64,000 nucleotides of DNA from a virus. This document shows, piece after piece, positions 45,739 through 54,144 of the stretch; the first letter of the stretch is position 1; the number at the start of each line of letters is the position of its first letter. The translations under genes and the position numbers were made by a program. The notes under the pieces are model-generated. The model had not been told where the DNA came from and searched no databases. It saw only the letters and a program-made list of their open reading frames with translations. Location of the stretch: positions 30,501 through 94,500 of the IMG/VR virus record IMGVR_UViG_3300046000_008568; one strand, written 5' to 3'.

Positions 45739-45760
45739 AATTAAAAAACTTTATTAATAT

Positions 45761-45787
45761 AGGTTGGATTTCGTCCAACCTTTTATT
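45761..45787 (+). terminator. Rho-independent terminator closing the lysis cassette
   Basis: AGGTTGGA (45761-45768) pairs with TCCAACCT (45774-45781) around TTTCG, followed by TTTATT. Its 5' arm also contains the TTGG of the next promoter. Confidence 0.85.
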
Positions 45788-45794
45788 ATCTTTA
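45764..45794 (+). promoter_or_regulatory. Class I promoter TTGG-N19-TATCTTTA inside the terminator
   Basis: TTGG 45764-45767 and TATCTTTA 45787-45794, 13 bp before queE. The -33 element overlaps the terminator stem. Confidence 0.55.
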
Positions 45795-45807
45795 TAAAAA
45801 ATAGTTT

Positions 45808-46581
45808 ATGAAAAGAATAGAAGATTATAACAAAACACTTCCCATTGTAGAGCTTTATACAGCGGTACAGTCAGAAGGAAGTAGAGCAGGTTATCCAACC
45901 GTAGTAATCAGAACAACAGGCTGTACTCACAGATGTTATTTTGGTGAAGGTGGATGGTGCGATTCTTGGTACACAAGTATACATCCTGAGAAAGGACACA
46001 TTACTTTCCAAGACATTATTAACATGTATGATGCAAATCCTCACATCACAGAGATGATGTTAACAGGAGGATCACCTACAATGCATCCAGCATTAGTAAA
46101 CGAATTAACACATTTTGCACATGAAAGAAATATTTTCATTACAATTGAGACCGAAGGAAGTCATTTTCTTGAAACGGATTACCCAATTAATCTATTATCA
46201 ATCTCCCCTAAGTTCAGTAATTCAGTCCCTAAGATTGGCGTACTTACACCTCAAGGAGTCGTTACAGATGAAAAAATGATTAAACAGCATAACAAGCTAA
46301 GACTTAATTATGATGCAATTTCTAAATCAATTGCTTACCATTCTGACTATCATTTAAAACCAGTATGGGATGGAGAGGATCAAGAAGCATTAAAAGAAAT
46401 AATGGGATGTATTAAGATACTAGACATACCACAAGACAAAGTTTGGTTTATGCCAGCAGGAGATTCAAGAGAAGCTTTATTCAAATCATATCCTAAAATG
46501 TTTGACTGGGTGAGAGATAATGGTTATAGATTGACCTGGAGACCTCACATTATTGCATTTGAAGATCAAAGAGAAGTATAA
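45808..46581 (+). CDS. queE: QueE-like 7-carboxy-7-deazaguanine synthase with expanded cluster motif
   Basis: 257 aa radical-SAM enzyme that makes 7-carboxy-7-deazaguanine from the QueD product. Shared features are VELYTAVQSEGSRAG, VVIRTTGC, LTGGSPTMHPAL, IETEGS and ISPKFSNS. Cluster cysteines are 39, 43 and 51, a CX3CX7C spacing with an inserted YFGEGG before WCD, instead of CX3CX2C. Family members with altered spacing exist (Burkholderia QueE is CX14CX2C), so activity is plausible. It is coupled by TAATG to the next small gene and lies just upstream of folE. Confidence 0.88.
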   Translation: MKRIEDYNKTLPIVELYTAVQSEGSRAGYPTVVIRTTGCTHRCYFGEGGWCDSWYTSIHPEKGHITFQDIINMYDANPHITEMMLTGGSPTMHPALVNELTHFAHERNIFITIETEGSHFLETDYPINLLSISPKFSNSVPKIGVLTPQGVVTDEKMIKQHNKLRLNYDAISKSIAYHSDYHLKPVWDGEDQEALKEIMGCIKILDIPQDKVWFMPAGDSREALFKSYPKMFDWVRDNGYRLTWRPHIIAFEDQREV

Positions 46582-46796
46582 TGATACTACAAGAAGCAAA
46601 AATTACTGAAGTGGATTTATTAAATTCACTTTGGTGGCTGTGGTGTAATAATAAGATAGGATCTACTAATATAGAACTTTGTATAGAAGACTTGGATCTT
46701 GAAATAGAATTTATTACATTTAGCGGGTACAAATTTACAAGTAAAGATAAAAAAACAACTTATTCTTATGACAGAAAACAGAAAGAAAATTCATAA
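46581..46796 (+). CDS. 71-aa protein between queE and folE
   Basis: Starts on the TAATG overlap with queE and runs 29 bp into folE. N-terminal helix with VDLLNSLWWLWCNNKIG, then an acidic beta-like part (IELCIEDLDLEIEFITF). Unknown family. Tight packing on both sides and sound start support a real gene; the close ties to queE and folE hint at the 7-deazaguanine pathway or a nearby step, without direct evidence. Confidence 0.5.
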   Translation: MILQEAKITEVDLLNSLWWLWCNNKIGSTNIELCIEDLDLEIEFITFSGYKFTSKDKKTTYSYDRKQKENS

Positions 46797-47463
46797 TGAT
46801 CTAGAAGTAGTTCAAGAAGGATTTGCCAATGGTGTTGCACCTGGTTTTCCTTTAGATGACAAAGCTAAAGCTAAAATGATTGAGAAAGCAGCTAAAGCTT
46901 ATGGTCAATTTTTAACAGCATTAGGTTGCGATTGGGAAAATGATCCCAATAGCGACAACACTCCAAACAGAGTAGCTAAAGCATATGTTAATGATTTATG
47001 GAAAGGTAGATATACAGCAATGTCTGAAATTACTTCATTCCCTTCTGATGGTTACGATGGTATTGTAATTGAAAGAAATATTCCATTAACTTCAATGTGT
47101 TCACATCATCACCAAACAATTGGAGGAGTAGTTCATATTGGTTATGTAGTAGGTGAAAATGGTAGAGTAATTGGTTTATCTAAACTAAATAGAATAGTTG
47201 AACTATTCGGTAGAAGAGGAGCAATACAAGAACAATTAACATCAGCTATTCACAATGCAGTAAATAAAATTTGTGAAAACAATAGAGGTGTAATTGTAAC
47301 TGTAGTAGGTACTCACAACTGTGTTTCTTGTAGAGGAGTTAGACATCAAGGTGCTTCAATGGTTACAACTAAAGCAACAGGTGTGTTTATGGAAAATGGG
47401 AATTTAGCTCGTGAAGAGTTCTTCGATTCAATCAAAATTAATAACGGTAATCACCCAGTATAA
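46768..47463 (+). CDS. folE: GTP cyclohydrolase I
   Basis: 231 aa (E. coli FolE 222 aa). Key motifs: NTPNRVAKAYVNDLW, MCSHHHQTIGG (Cys111, His112-114, zinc and catalysis), HIGYVVG, GLSKLNRIVELFGRR and HNCVSCRGVRH. It opens GTP to dihydroneopterin triphosphate, the first step towards preQ0 through QueD. The ATG at 46768 overlaps the preceding gene; a downstream ATG would cut the N-terminal helices. The stop overlaps the phosphoribosyltransferase start by one base. Confidence 0.95.
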   Translation: MTENRKKIHNDLEVVQEGFANGVAPGFPLDDKAKAKMIEKAAKAYGQFLTALGCDWENDPNSDNTPNRVAKAYVNDLWKGRYTAMSEITSFPSDGYDGIVIERNIPLTSMCSHHHQTIGGVVHIGYVVGENGRVIGLSKLNRIVELFGRRGAIQEQLTSAIHNAVNKICENNRGVIVTVVGTHNCVSCRGVRHQGASMVTTKATGVFMENGNLAREEFFDSIKINNGNHPV

Positions 47464-47858
47464 TGTTAAAAGTAGGAAACAAAATTTATTTAAGTTGGGA
47501 CGATGTTCAAGGACTAGTTGATAAACTATGTGAAAAAATTATTACTGAACTTCCTAATATTGATTCAATTTATGGTATTAGACGTGGCGGATTAATTCCC
47601 GCAGTAATGGTATCGCATAAACTAGATTTACCTTGGACATATGTAATGTTACCTAATACACTAGTTATAGATGATATTGCTGATACTGGGGAAACATTAA
47701 AAAATACAGTAGGTTGTCATACCGCCGTATTGCATTATAAACCTCACACTTCATGTCATATACCTAACTTATGGGCGTACGTACATGAAGGAGATGAATG
47801 GATTATTTATCCATGGGAAAGAAAAGATTCACAACCAATACAAGATTACAAAATTTAA
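47463..47858 (+). CDS. Phosphoribosyltransferase (type I PRTase)
   Basis: 131 aa. The PRPP-binding loop is LVIDDIADTGETL (~67-79), with the upstream IYGIRRGGLIPAVMVSHKL typical of hypoxanthine/xanthine PRTases. It joins a free base to PRPP. The short length, about 20-50 residues below common HPRT/XPRT enzymes, suggests a trimmed hood. In this context it could salvage guanine freed by base exchange in DNA, which is inference. It is translationally coupled to folE. Confidence 0.85.
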   Translation: MLKVGNKIYLSWDDVQGLVDKLCEKIITELPNIDSIYGIRRGGLIPAVMVSHKLDLPWTYVMLPNTLVIDDIADTGETLKNTVGCHTAVLHYKPHTSCHIPNLWAYVHEGDEWIIYPWERKDSQPIQDYKI

Positions 47859-47865
47859 TATAGTT

Positions 47866-48516
47866 ATGACCAAATTAGAACAAAAACAACAAGAATATAT
47901 TGATTTACTTAGAAATCAATTATTAGATATCTGTATGATGTCTAAAATTGAATTAGGAGATGATGTCATTAAAGAATTTCTCCTAATCCAAGCAGAAATT
48001 GAACACCTAAAACAACATTTAGTACCCTTCGTAGACGAAGTAGAAGAATTTAATGCCACAATGGGCAAACCAAACAATTATGAACCAATTATCCCCGAAA
48101 GAAAAGAATGGGAATTTGTATACAATTTCGTCCTTGAAGAACTTGAAGAATATAGAGAAGCTTGCGAAAGAGGAGACATCGTTGAGATTTTGGACGCTTT
48201 GTGTGATATTACTTATGTTTCCCTTGGGAACGGTGCTATGTTACATGGCCTTAAGGATAAGGTATGGCCGGCATATCAAGAGGTACAAGCATCAAATATG
48301 TCGAAAGCTTGTAAAACTGAAGACGAAGCCTTACAGACTGTCATTAAAAGAACAATCGAACAGGGCGAAGCATGTCATCACGAAAAAGTTGGAGAGTATT
48401 ATATCGTCTATAGAAGTAGAGATAGAAAAGTAATGAAAAATATAAATTACTTTAGACCCGATTTATCACAATTCTTCACTGAAGAACAACTAAGTAAATT
48501 TAACAGAATTAAATAA
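47866..48516 (+). CDS. MazG-like nucleotide pyrophosphohydrolase
   Basis: 216 aa from the ATG at 47866, preferred over an earlier in-frame ATG inside the PRTase gene because of its ATAGTT-ATG context. An N-terminal coiled coil is followed by the all-alpha NTP-PPase core: FVLEELEEYREACERGDIVEILDALCDITYVSLGNG (EExxE and ExxD metal sites) and VQASNMSKA. Such enzymes hydrolyse dNTPs or ppGpp-like nucleotides and occur in many T4-like phages. It probably shapes the nucleotide pool. Confidence 0.8.
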   Translation: MTKLEQKQQEYIDLLRNQLLDICMMSKIELGDDVIKEFLLIQAEIEHLKQHLVPFVDEVEEFNATMGKPNNYEPIIPERKEWEFVYNFVLEELEEYREACERGDIVEILDALCDITYVSLGNGAMLHGLKDKVWPAYQEVQASNMSKACKTEDEALQTVIKRTIEQGEACHHEKVGEYYIVYRSRDRKVMKNINYFRPDLSQFFTEEQLSKFNRIK

Positions 48517-48538
48517 TTATTAACCAAAACCAAAAACG

Positions 48539-48895
48539 ATGACAATTTTAACATCAATTATTTTAGTAGCAGCTATTGTACTAGTAGCAGCATTTATTGC
48601 ATACCAAATGCAAAAAGGAACAAAACCTATGTCCGAATTTAAAGCAGACTTTGACAACAATGCCGAAGTACAAGAATTAGCAGAATTAGCTAAAGAACTT
48701 TACAACAAAGACTTACGTCCTATTGTAGCTAAAAAAGCACCTAAAACTAAAAAACCAGAATTTCCTATCGATCAACCAGTTAAGGAGGAAAAAGTAACCG
48801 AAATATCTCAACCAGTTGTAACAGTAAATGTTGAGGTAGCAAAACCGAAGAAAAAAAGAAAATATTACCCTAAAAAGAAAAAGACTCAAGAGTAA
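48539..48895 (+). CDS. Single-TM protein with Lys/Pro-rich tail
   Basis: 118 aa. One N-terminal membrane span (TSIILVAAIVLVAAFIAYQM, ~4-23) then a charged domain: acidic centre (DNNAEVQELAELAKELYNKD) and a very basic C-terminus ending KKKRKYYPKKKKTQE. Likely anchored in the inner membrane with the tail in the cytoplasm. Family unknown; the basic tail could bind nucleic acid or the membrane face. Confidence 0.5.
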   Translation: MTILTSIILVAAIVLVAAFIAYQMQKGTKPMSEFKADFDNNAEVQELAELAKELYNKDLRPIVAKKAPKTKKPEFPIDQPVKEEKVTEISQPVVTVNVEVAKPKKKRKYYPKKKKTQE

Positions 48896-48905
48896 TATAT
48901 TTATC
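48896..48905 (+). promoter_or_regulatory. Class II box TATATTTATC before the glycosyltransferase block
   Basis: Lies 15 bp before the first glycosyltransferase gene; no TTGG 19 nt upstream. It suggests the block is made late, with virion proteins. Confidence 0.5.
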
Positions 48906-48920
48906 GGAAAATAAATCGTT

Positions 48921-50201
48921 ATGCCAAAACAAAAGGTTTCAAATGAAACAATATTTGTACAAATCGCTTCGTACAGAGACCCAGAATTATTATCTACTAT
49001 TAAAGATTGTTTAGCTAATGCTAAATATCCTGAAAATCTACGTATTTGTATTGCTTGGCAACACGCTGAAGAAGATGAATGGGATAATTTAGATGAGTAT
49101 AAAAACGATCCACGTTTTAAAATAATGGATATCCATTACAAAGACGCTAAAGGAGTATGCTGGGCTAGAAACAGATTACAAAGACATTATAACGGAGAAA
49201 AATATACATTACATTTAGATTCTCATCACCGGTTCTCTAAGAATTGGGATGAGACTCTAATTAATATGTTAAAAGGTCTTCAAAAGAAAGGTCATAAAAA
49301 ACCATTACTTACCGCCTATTTACCTGGATACTTCCCAAATAATGATCCTGAAGGGCGTAATAATGAAGTATGGTTTACTAATTGTGATAGATATATGCCT
49401 GAAGGTCCTATATTTATTGCTCCTGGTCACGTACCAAATTGGGAAACTATTAAAGAACCAATCCCCGCTAGATTTTATTCAGGACATTTTGGATTTACCT
49501 TAGGTGAATTTACTTATGATGTACCTCACGATCCTGAACTTTACTTCCATGGTGAAGAAACATCTATATCAGCTCGAGCATTTACTCACGGATATGATTT
49601 GTTTCACCCTCACATTCCTGTTATTTGGCATGAATATACTAGAGAAGGAAAGAAACGTCATTGGGACGATCATCAATTTTCCCCATTAGATAAAGCTTCA
49701 TTTAAAAAATATAGAGCATTATTTGGAATAGATGGTGAAAGCAGAGAAGACATGGATTTTGTCGGGCTTGACTTAGGAAAAGAACGTACATTGGCTGAAT
49801 TTGAACGTTATATTGGAGTAGATTTTAAAGGTAAACGAATTCAAAAACATACATCCGATCAAAAAATGCTTCCTATACCGGAAATGACAGAAGAAGAATG
49901 GGAATCAAATTTTGTAAACCGTTTCAAATACTGTATCGATCTTTATAAACCATCAGTACCTGATGAAGATTATGATTGTTGGGTAATAGCATTTAAAGAT
50001 AAAGACGGTGTTGAAATAGCTAGGATGGATGCCGATAAAGATGAAATTGCTAGAATTAAACAATCTAATCCTACTGGTCAATTTTATAATATATGGAGAG
50101 AATTTGACTGTTTAGAACACCCTAAAAGCTGGTTACTATGGCCACACAGTCCATCTAAAGAATGGGATCATGAAATTATAAAAAACGAAATACCTTACTA
50201 A
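48921..50201 (+). CDS. Glycosyltransferase (GT-A, GlcNAc-transferase-like), copy 1
   Basis: 426 aa. The GT-A fold shows IFVQIASYRDPELLSTIKDCLANAKYP (~11-38), WARNRLQRHYNG and a DSHH motif at Asp100 in LHLDSHHRFSKNW, the place of the DxD metal site. This pattern belongs to the GlcNAc-transferase (Skp1-type) family. The C-terminal ~110 residues form an added domain (YDCWVIAFKDKDGVEIAR, HSPSKEWD) shared with the next gene, its tandem paralogue. The acceptor is unknown: a virion protein, a host glycan or modified DNA. Confidence 0.8.
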   Translation: MPKQKVSNETIFVQIASYRDPELLSTIKDCLANAKYPENLRICIAWQHAEEDEWDNLDEYKNDPRFKIMDIHYKDAKGVCWARNRLQRHYNGEKYTLHLDSHHRFSKNWDETLINMLKGLQKKGHKKPLLTAYLPGYFPNNDPEGRNNEVWFTNCDRYMPEGPIFIAPGHVPNWETIKEPIPARFYSGHFGFTLGEFTYDVPHDPELYFHGEETSISARAFTHGYDLFHPHIPVIWHEYTREGKKRHWDDHQFSPLDKASFKKYRALFGIDGESREDMDFVGLDLGKERTLAEFERYIGVDFKGKRIQKHTSDQKMLPIPEMTEEEWESNFVNRFKYCIDLYKPSVPDEDYDCWVIAFKDKDGVEIARMDADKDEIARIKQSNPTGQFYNIWREFDCLEHPKSWLLWPHSPSKEWDHEIIKNEIPY

Positions 50202-51487
50202 TGAAAAAACCAAATAGTAGAAAAATATTCATCCACTTACCAGCATACAGAGAACCAGAATTAATTCCTACAATTAAATCTGCTTTAGAAAATGCTAAGT
50301 ATCCAAAACGTTTAGTATTTGGTATTTGTCGACAATTTAATCCTGAAGATGGATTTGATAATATTGATGAGTATAGAAACGATAAACGTTTTAAAATTAT
50401 AGATATACCTTACGAGCAAGCAAAGGGATTACCTTATGCTCGTTATCAAATTAACACATTGTTAACTGATGAAGAATATATATGTCAATTAGACTCACAT
50501 CATAGATTTGCACAAGATTGGGATGTTACCTTAATTGAAATGCACGACCAATTAAAAGCTAAGGGACATAAAAAACCTATATTAGCTGCTTATTTACCTT
50601 ATTATAATCCGTTTAATGATCCTGCTGAACGTACTATGGAACCATGGCAACAAACATTTGCTTGTTTTTATCCTCATGGAACAATTTTCATTAGACCGGG
50701 ACTATTACATGGTTGGCAGGACATGAAAGAACCACCCCCATCAAGATTTTTATCCGGGCATTTTTGCTTTGCTGATGGACATTGGGCTAAAACAGTTTTA
50801 CATGATGCTGATATCTTCTTTAGTGGTGAGGAATTAAATTTAACTGTACGTTCTTATACTCACGGTTATGATATGTTTCATCCTCATAAATTAGTAGTTT
50901 GGCATGCTACTATGAGAGAAGAACGTAGTGGTAAATTAGTATGGGACGATCAAAGTAAACGAGGTGAAGATTGGTGGTCTCAACAAGATAGTGCTAGAGC
51001 TAAAATTAGACAATTACTTCAAACCGAAGAGAATGGTTTTGATTTAACTGGGTATGATTTAGGAACAGAACGTACTTTAAAAGACTATGAAAAATATGCC
51101 GGTATTCACTTTAAAAAACGCTCAGTACAAAAATATACTTTAGATAATAATTATCCTCCTAACCCATATTATTTAGATGATCAAGAATGGGAAAATTCAT
51201 TTATGTTTTCATTCTATCATTTAATCCAATTTAGTAAAGCTACATTTAAACATGATGATTACGATTTCTGGGTTTGTGCTTTTGACGATGAAAATGGAAA
51301 AGAAGTATGGAGAGAAGATTATCAAGAACATCAAATTAAAGGAATACTTAATTCCCCTGGAGATTGGTATAATGAAGAAAAATTCTTCTTAACCGAAACT
51401 ATTCCTACTCGTTGGGTGATTTGGGCACATAGTAAATCTCAAGGATGGGTAGAGCGAATTGAAGAACAAATTAATTATAAAAAATAA
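50201..51487 (+). CDS. Glycosyltransferase (GT-A, GlcNAc-transferase-like), copy 2
   Basis: 428 aa. A diverged tandem paralogue of the preceding gene: IFIHLPAYREPELIPTIKSALENAKYP, the DSHHRF motif at Asp98, FYPHGTIFIRPG, SGHFCFADG and HGYDMFHPH align throughout, including the C-terminal domain. One base overlaps the upstream stop. Duplication followed by divergence suggests a different sugar or acceptor, or a heteromeric pair. Confidence 0.8.
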   Translation: MKKPNSRKIFIHLPAYREPELIPTIKSALENAKYPKRLVFGICRQFNPEDGFDNIDEYRNDKRFKIIDIPYEQAKGLPYARYQINTLLTDEEYICQLDSHHRFAQDWDVTLIEMHDQLKAKGHKKPILAAYLPYYNPFNDPAERTMEPWQQTFACFYPHGTIFIRPGLLHGWQDMKEPPPSRFLSGHFCFADGHWAKTVLHDADIFFSGEELNLTVRSYTHGYDMFHPHKLVVWHATMREERSGKLVWDDQSKRGEDWWSQQDSARAKIRQLLQTEENGFDLTGYDLGTERTLKDYEKYAGIHFKKRSVQKYTLDNNYPPNPYYLDDQEWENSFMFSFYHLIQFSKATFKHDDYDFWVCAFDDENGKEVWREDYQEHQIKGILNSPGDWYNEEKFFLTETIPTRWVIWAHSKSQGWVERIEEQINYKK

Positions 51488-52492
51488 ATGAAATTTATAG
51501 TTACAATAGCGGGCCCAACTATGATGTATCGATTAGATATTATAAAAAAATCTAGCCCGGATATTATTAAAGATTATGTAATTATTTTTACGGATAGGTA
51601 TTCTTATAATTTGTATAAGGAAAAAGGTTATCATAATGATTTTAATTTTGTTATAATAGATGATATTAGAAATAATTTTCCTATTAGTTTAGAATACGAA
51701 CAAATATTAGAATTACCTACGGAAGAAGAATACTTAAAAAATTTATATACTTTTTATAATGGTAGTAATAAAAAACTTTTTCCGTATGATATACATCGTT
51801 TCATATTACCTTATTTAGCAGAACAAAATATTTTAAATTTTGCTATTGTTGATTCTGATATGATTTTAAACAATGATAAAGATTTTTTAACCGAATATTT
51901 TAAATCGCTTCCACAATCTTACCTCTACATGCATATGCATGATTATGATCTAGAATTACAACCTAGATTATCCTTATTTCTAAAAAATCAACACCTCTAC
52001 CCAGAAATAAATTTCAACGTAGACCAAATGAATAAAGCTGATGGTTATGTTAGAGGATTTAATTTTAATTCTAAAGAAGATTTATTATTATTTTTTAATA
52101 TATGGAATAAAACAATTGAAGAATATTTTACTTCATCTGACCACGATCATAAAATTGGTGGGGGGAATCTTATTTTAGATTTAGCATTTATATGTCCTTA
52201 TGTAATGCAATTTTTTAAAAGTAAAGGATATACATTTGAAGATTGTCATATAAGCAGAGACATTCGTGGCCAAAGATGCTATCAACATTGCACCCGCCCA
52301 GAAGATACTTTTTACTTTGGAGCTAGATTTGGATGGGGTCATTATAATTTTAATTATTCTGATGTTAGTAATATTTCTAATTTTATAAAAAATAATAAAA
52401 ATCAATTAAGAGAATATTATAATAATCGTCTATCTGTAACCGGTATAACTGATACTCATGTTTATACCACAATTAATGAAAATATACAATGA
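51488..52492 (+). CDS. Putative glycosyltransferase with DSD motif
   Basis: 334 aa, starting immediately after the previous stop. Begins KFIVTIAGPTMMYRLDIIKKSS (a first beta-strand/loop as in GT-A enzymes) and has AIVDSDMILNN at Asp122, a DxD motif in the expected position, then YVRGFNFNSKEDLLLFFN. Very AT-rich with Asn- and Tyr-rich composition. Family less clear than its neighbours; the context of five other transferases supports the call. Confidence 0.6.
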   Translation: MKFIVTIAGPTMMYRLDIIKKSSPDIIKDYVIIFTDRYSYNLYKEKGYHNDFNFVIIDDIRNNFPISLEYEQILELPTEEEYLKNLYTFYNGSNKKLFPYDIHRFILPYLAEQNILNFAIVDSDMILNNDKDFLTEYFKSLPQSYLYMHMHDYDLELQPRLSLFLKNQHLYPEINFNVDQMNKADGYVRGFNFNSKEDLLLFFNIWNKTIEEYFTSSDHDHKIGGGNLILDLAFICPYVMQFFKSKGYTFEDCHISRDIRGQRCYQHCTRPEDTFYFGARFGWGHYNFNYSDVSNISNFIKNNKNQLREYYNNRLSVTGITDTHVYTTINENIQ

Positions 52493-53295
52493 TCATAAAT
52501 AGAAGTAATAATATATATGATGAATTACCTAAATTTAATGTAATTCATGGATGTGGGGTTAATAATTTTAGAAATGATGAATACATTGTACCTTTTGTAT
52601 CTAAAGATATAAAAGTGGTAATGATATCTAATTTTAGGCATCAAAGTTCTTTTCCTGAACAATATGAGAATTCTGATAGATTAGATTTTACTTTTATAGA
52701 ATTACCAACTTTTAAATGTTGGATTGATAAAATAGAACCTTTACTTAATTTAGCCAAATCTATAGATAATAAATACATAATGTATTTAGATACTAGTGAT
52801 ACTGTATTATTAACTAATCTTTTAGATCCTAAAAGTTTATTAGATAAATATAAGTGTAAAGTTTTATTTAATGCTGAAGATGATTATTCTAATCCTGGTC
52901 ACCCGTGTGATCCTAAACTTTGGTTAAATGATTATCCTACTTATTATAAAGATAAGGATGCGGTAATAATAAAAAATAAATCAAATTTAGCTAGTAAGAT
53001 GAATACTAATGGGTTTACTAGATCTTTAAATGCTGGGGTATTTTTAGGAGAAAGAGAATTTTTAATAGAGGTACTTCAAAAAATACTAGATTTAATGAAC
53101 GATGATCCCTCAAAAGGATACCCATACGGGGAATCAGACGATCAAGTCCTCTGGCAACATATGATGTCTCTTTATGAAAATAATGAAATAGAAATAGATT
53201 ATTATAATTTATTTTTTCTTTGGACTCATTCTAGAAAATTTGATTTCCCTCATGACCATTGGGAGCATTTTAACTATTTCAATAACATAAATTAA
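52489..53295 (+). CDS. Putative glycosyltransferase with DTSD motif
   Basis: 268 aa, overlapping the previous gene by four bases (ATGA). After an N-terminal VVMISNFRHQSSFPE strand comes KYIMYLDTSDTVLLTN at Asp101 (DxxD metal site) and later NAGVFLGEREFLIEVLQKIL and DDQVLWQHMM, the layout of small GT-A / procollagen galactosyl-transferase-like enzymes. Acceptor unknown. The low-GC codon use matches the gene before. Confidence 0.6.
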   Translation: MIINRSNNIYDELPKFNVIHGCGVNNFRNDEYIVPFVSKDIKVVMISNFRHQSSFPEQYENSDRLDFTFIELPTFKCWIDKIEPLLNLAKSIDNKYIMYLDTSDTVLLTNLLDPKSLLDKYKCKVLFNAEDDYSNPGHPCDPKLWLNDYPTYYKDKDAVIIKNKSNLASKMNTNGFTRSLNAGVFLGEREFLIEVLQKILDLMNDDPSKGYPYGESDDQVLWQHMMSLYENNEIEIDYYNLFFLWTHSRKFDFPHDHWEHFNYFNNIN

Positions 53296-53318
53296 TATTA
53301 ATAAACTAAAAACAAAAT

Positions 53319-54128
53319 ATGAACCAAGTTGTAATAACCCTTACCACAATCCCATCTAGACTAACCCCAGAAAATTTTGAAGAGGGAATTAAAAGTAATA
53401 TTGAATCTTTATTAAATCAAGACTATGAAGGAGAATATGAAATACATTTTAATGTACCTTCTATGTTAAAACAGACTAGTACTGAATATATCATACCTGA
53501 ATGGATAAGAGAAATAGCTAATACTAATCCTAAATTTAAAATATTTGATAACTTAGAAGATCTAGGCCCTGTTACTAAAATAGTACACACTTTAAAAAGA
53601 GTAACAGACCCTGAAGCAATCCTAATAGTATGTGATGATGATTTAGTATACCACCCAGGAATGGTAGCGGAACAAGTAAAAAATCAAAACAAACATCATA
53701 ATACCGCAGTAGGATATGATGGAATAGGAGCACTTGACCCTACAATATTTAATGATATACGATATCATTATGTAGTATCGGTACCTCAAGATATAGAGGT
53801 AAACATATTGCAACATTATAAAACGGTATCATATAGACGTAGATTTTTTGGAGATGACTTTTGGGCAGATTTTGCTTCCCATTCATGGAATGATGATATT
53901 TCTGTAGCCGCTCATATGGGTAAGCAAGGTATCAAAAAACTAGTTGCTTGTTATGAACATGAAGAACCACTACTTACTATTGAAGAATGGAGAGCAAAAG
54001 GTGGTGTTACTACATTTCCTGTATTAAGACACACATCTCACGAACGAGAAGAAGGATGTACTTTATATAGAGATAATCAAGTAAACGATAACCACATGTA
54101 TTTTCATAGAGCAGGATACATCAGATAA
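53319..54128 (+). CDS. Putative glycosyltransferase with DDD motif
   Basis: 269 aa. N-terminus VVITLTTIPSRLTPENFEEGIKSNIESLLNQDY is a typical nucleotide-sugar-binding beginning, and AILIVCDDDLVYHPGMV at Asp106 is the metal site. RRRFFGDDFWADFASHSWNDD follows. Similar proteins occur in environmental phages and algal viruses, where they are annotated as glycosyltransferases. Specificity not predictable. Confidence 0.65.
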   Translation: MNQVVITLTTIPSRLTPENFEEGIKSNIESLLNQDYEGEYEIHFNVPSMLKQTSTEYIIPEWIREIANTNPKFKIFDNLEDLGPVTKIVHTLKRVTDPEAILIVCDDDLVYHPGMVAEQVKNQNKHHNTAVGYDGIGALDPTIFNDIRYHYVVSVPQDIEVNILQHYKTVSYRRRFFGDDFWADFASHSWNDDISVAAHMGKQGIKKLVACYEHEEPLLTIEEWRAKGGVTTFPVLRHTSHEREEGCTLYRDNQVNDNHMYFHRAGYIR

Positions 54129-54144
54129 TACATAAAACTAAAAC

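Noticed and set aside
48053-48433. 126-codon ORF on the + strand inside the MazG-like gene
   Set aside because: It lies wholly within a well-supported coding frame and its translation has no plausible domain.
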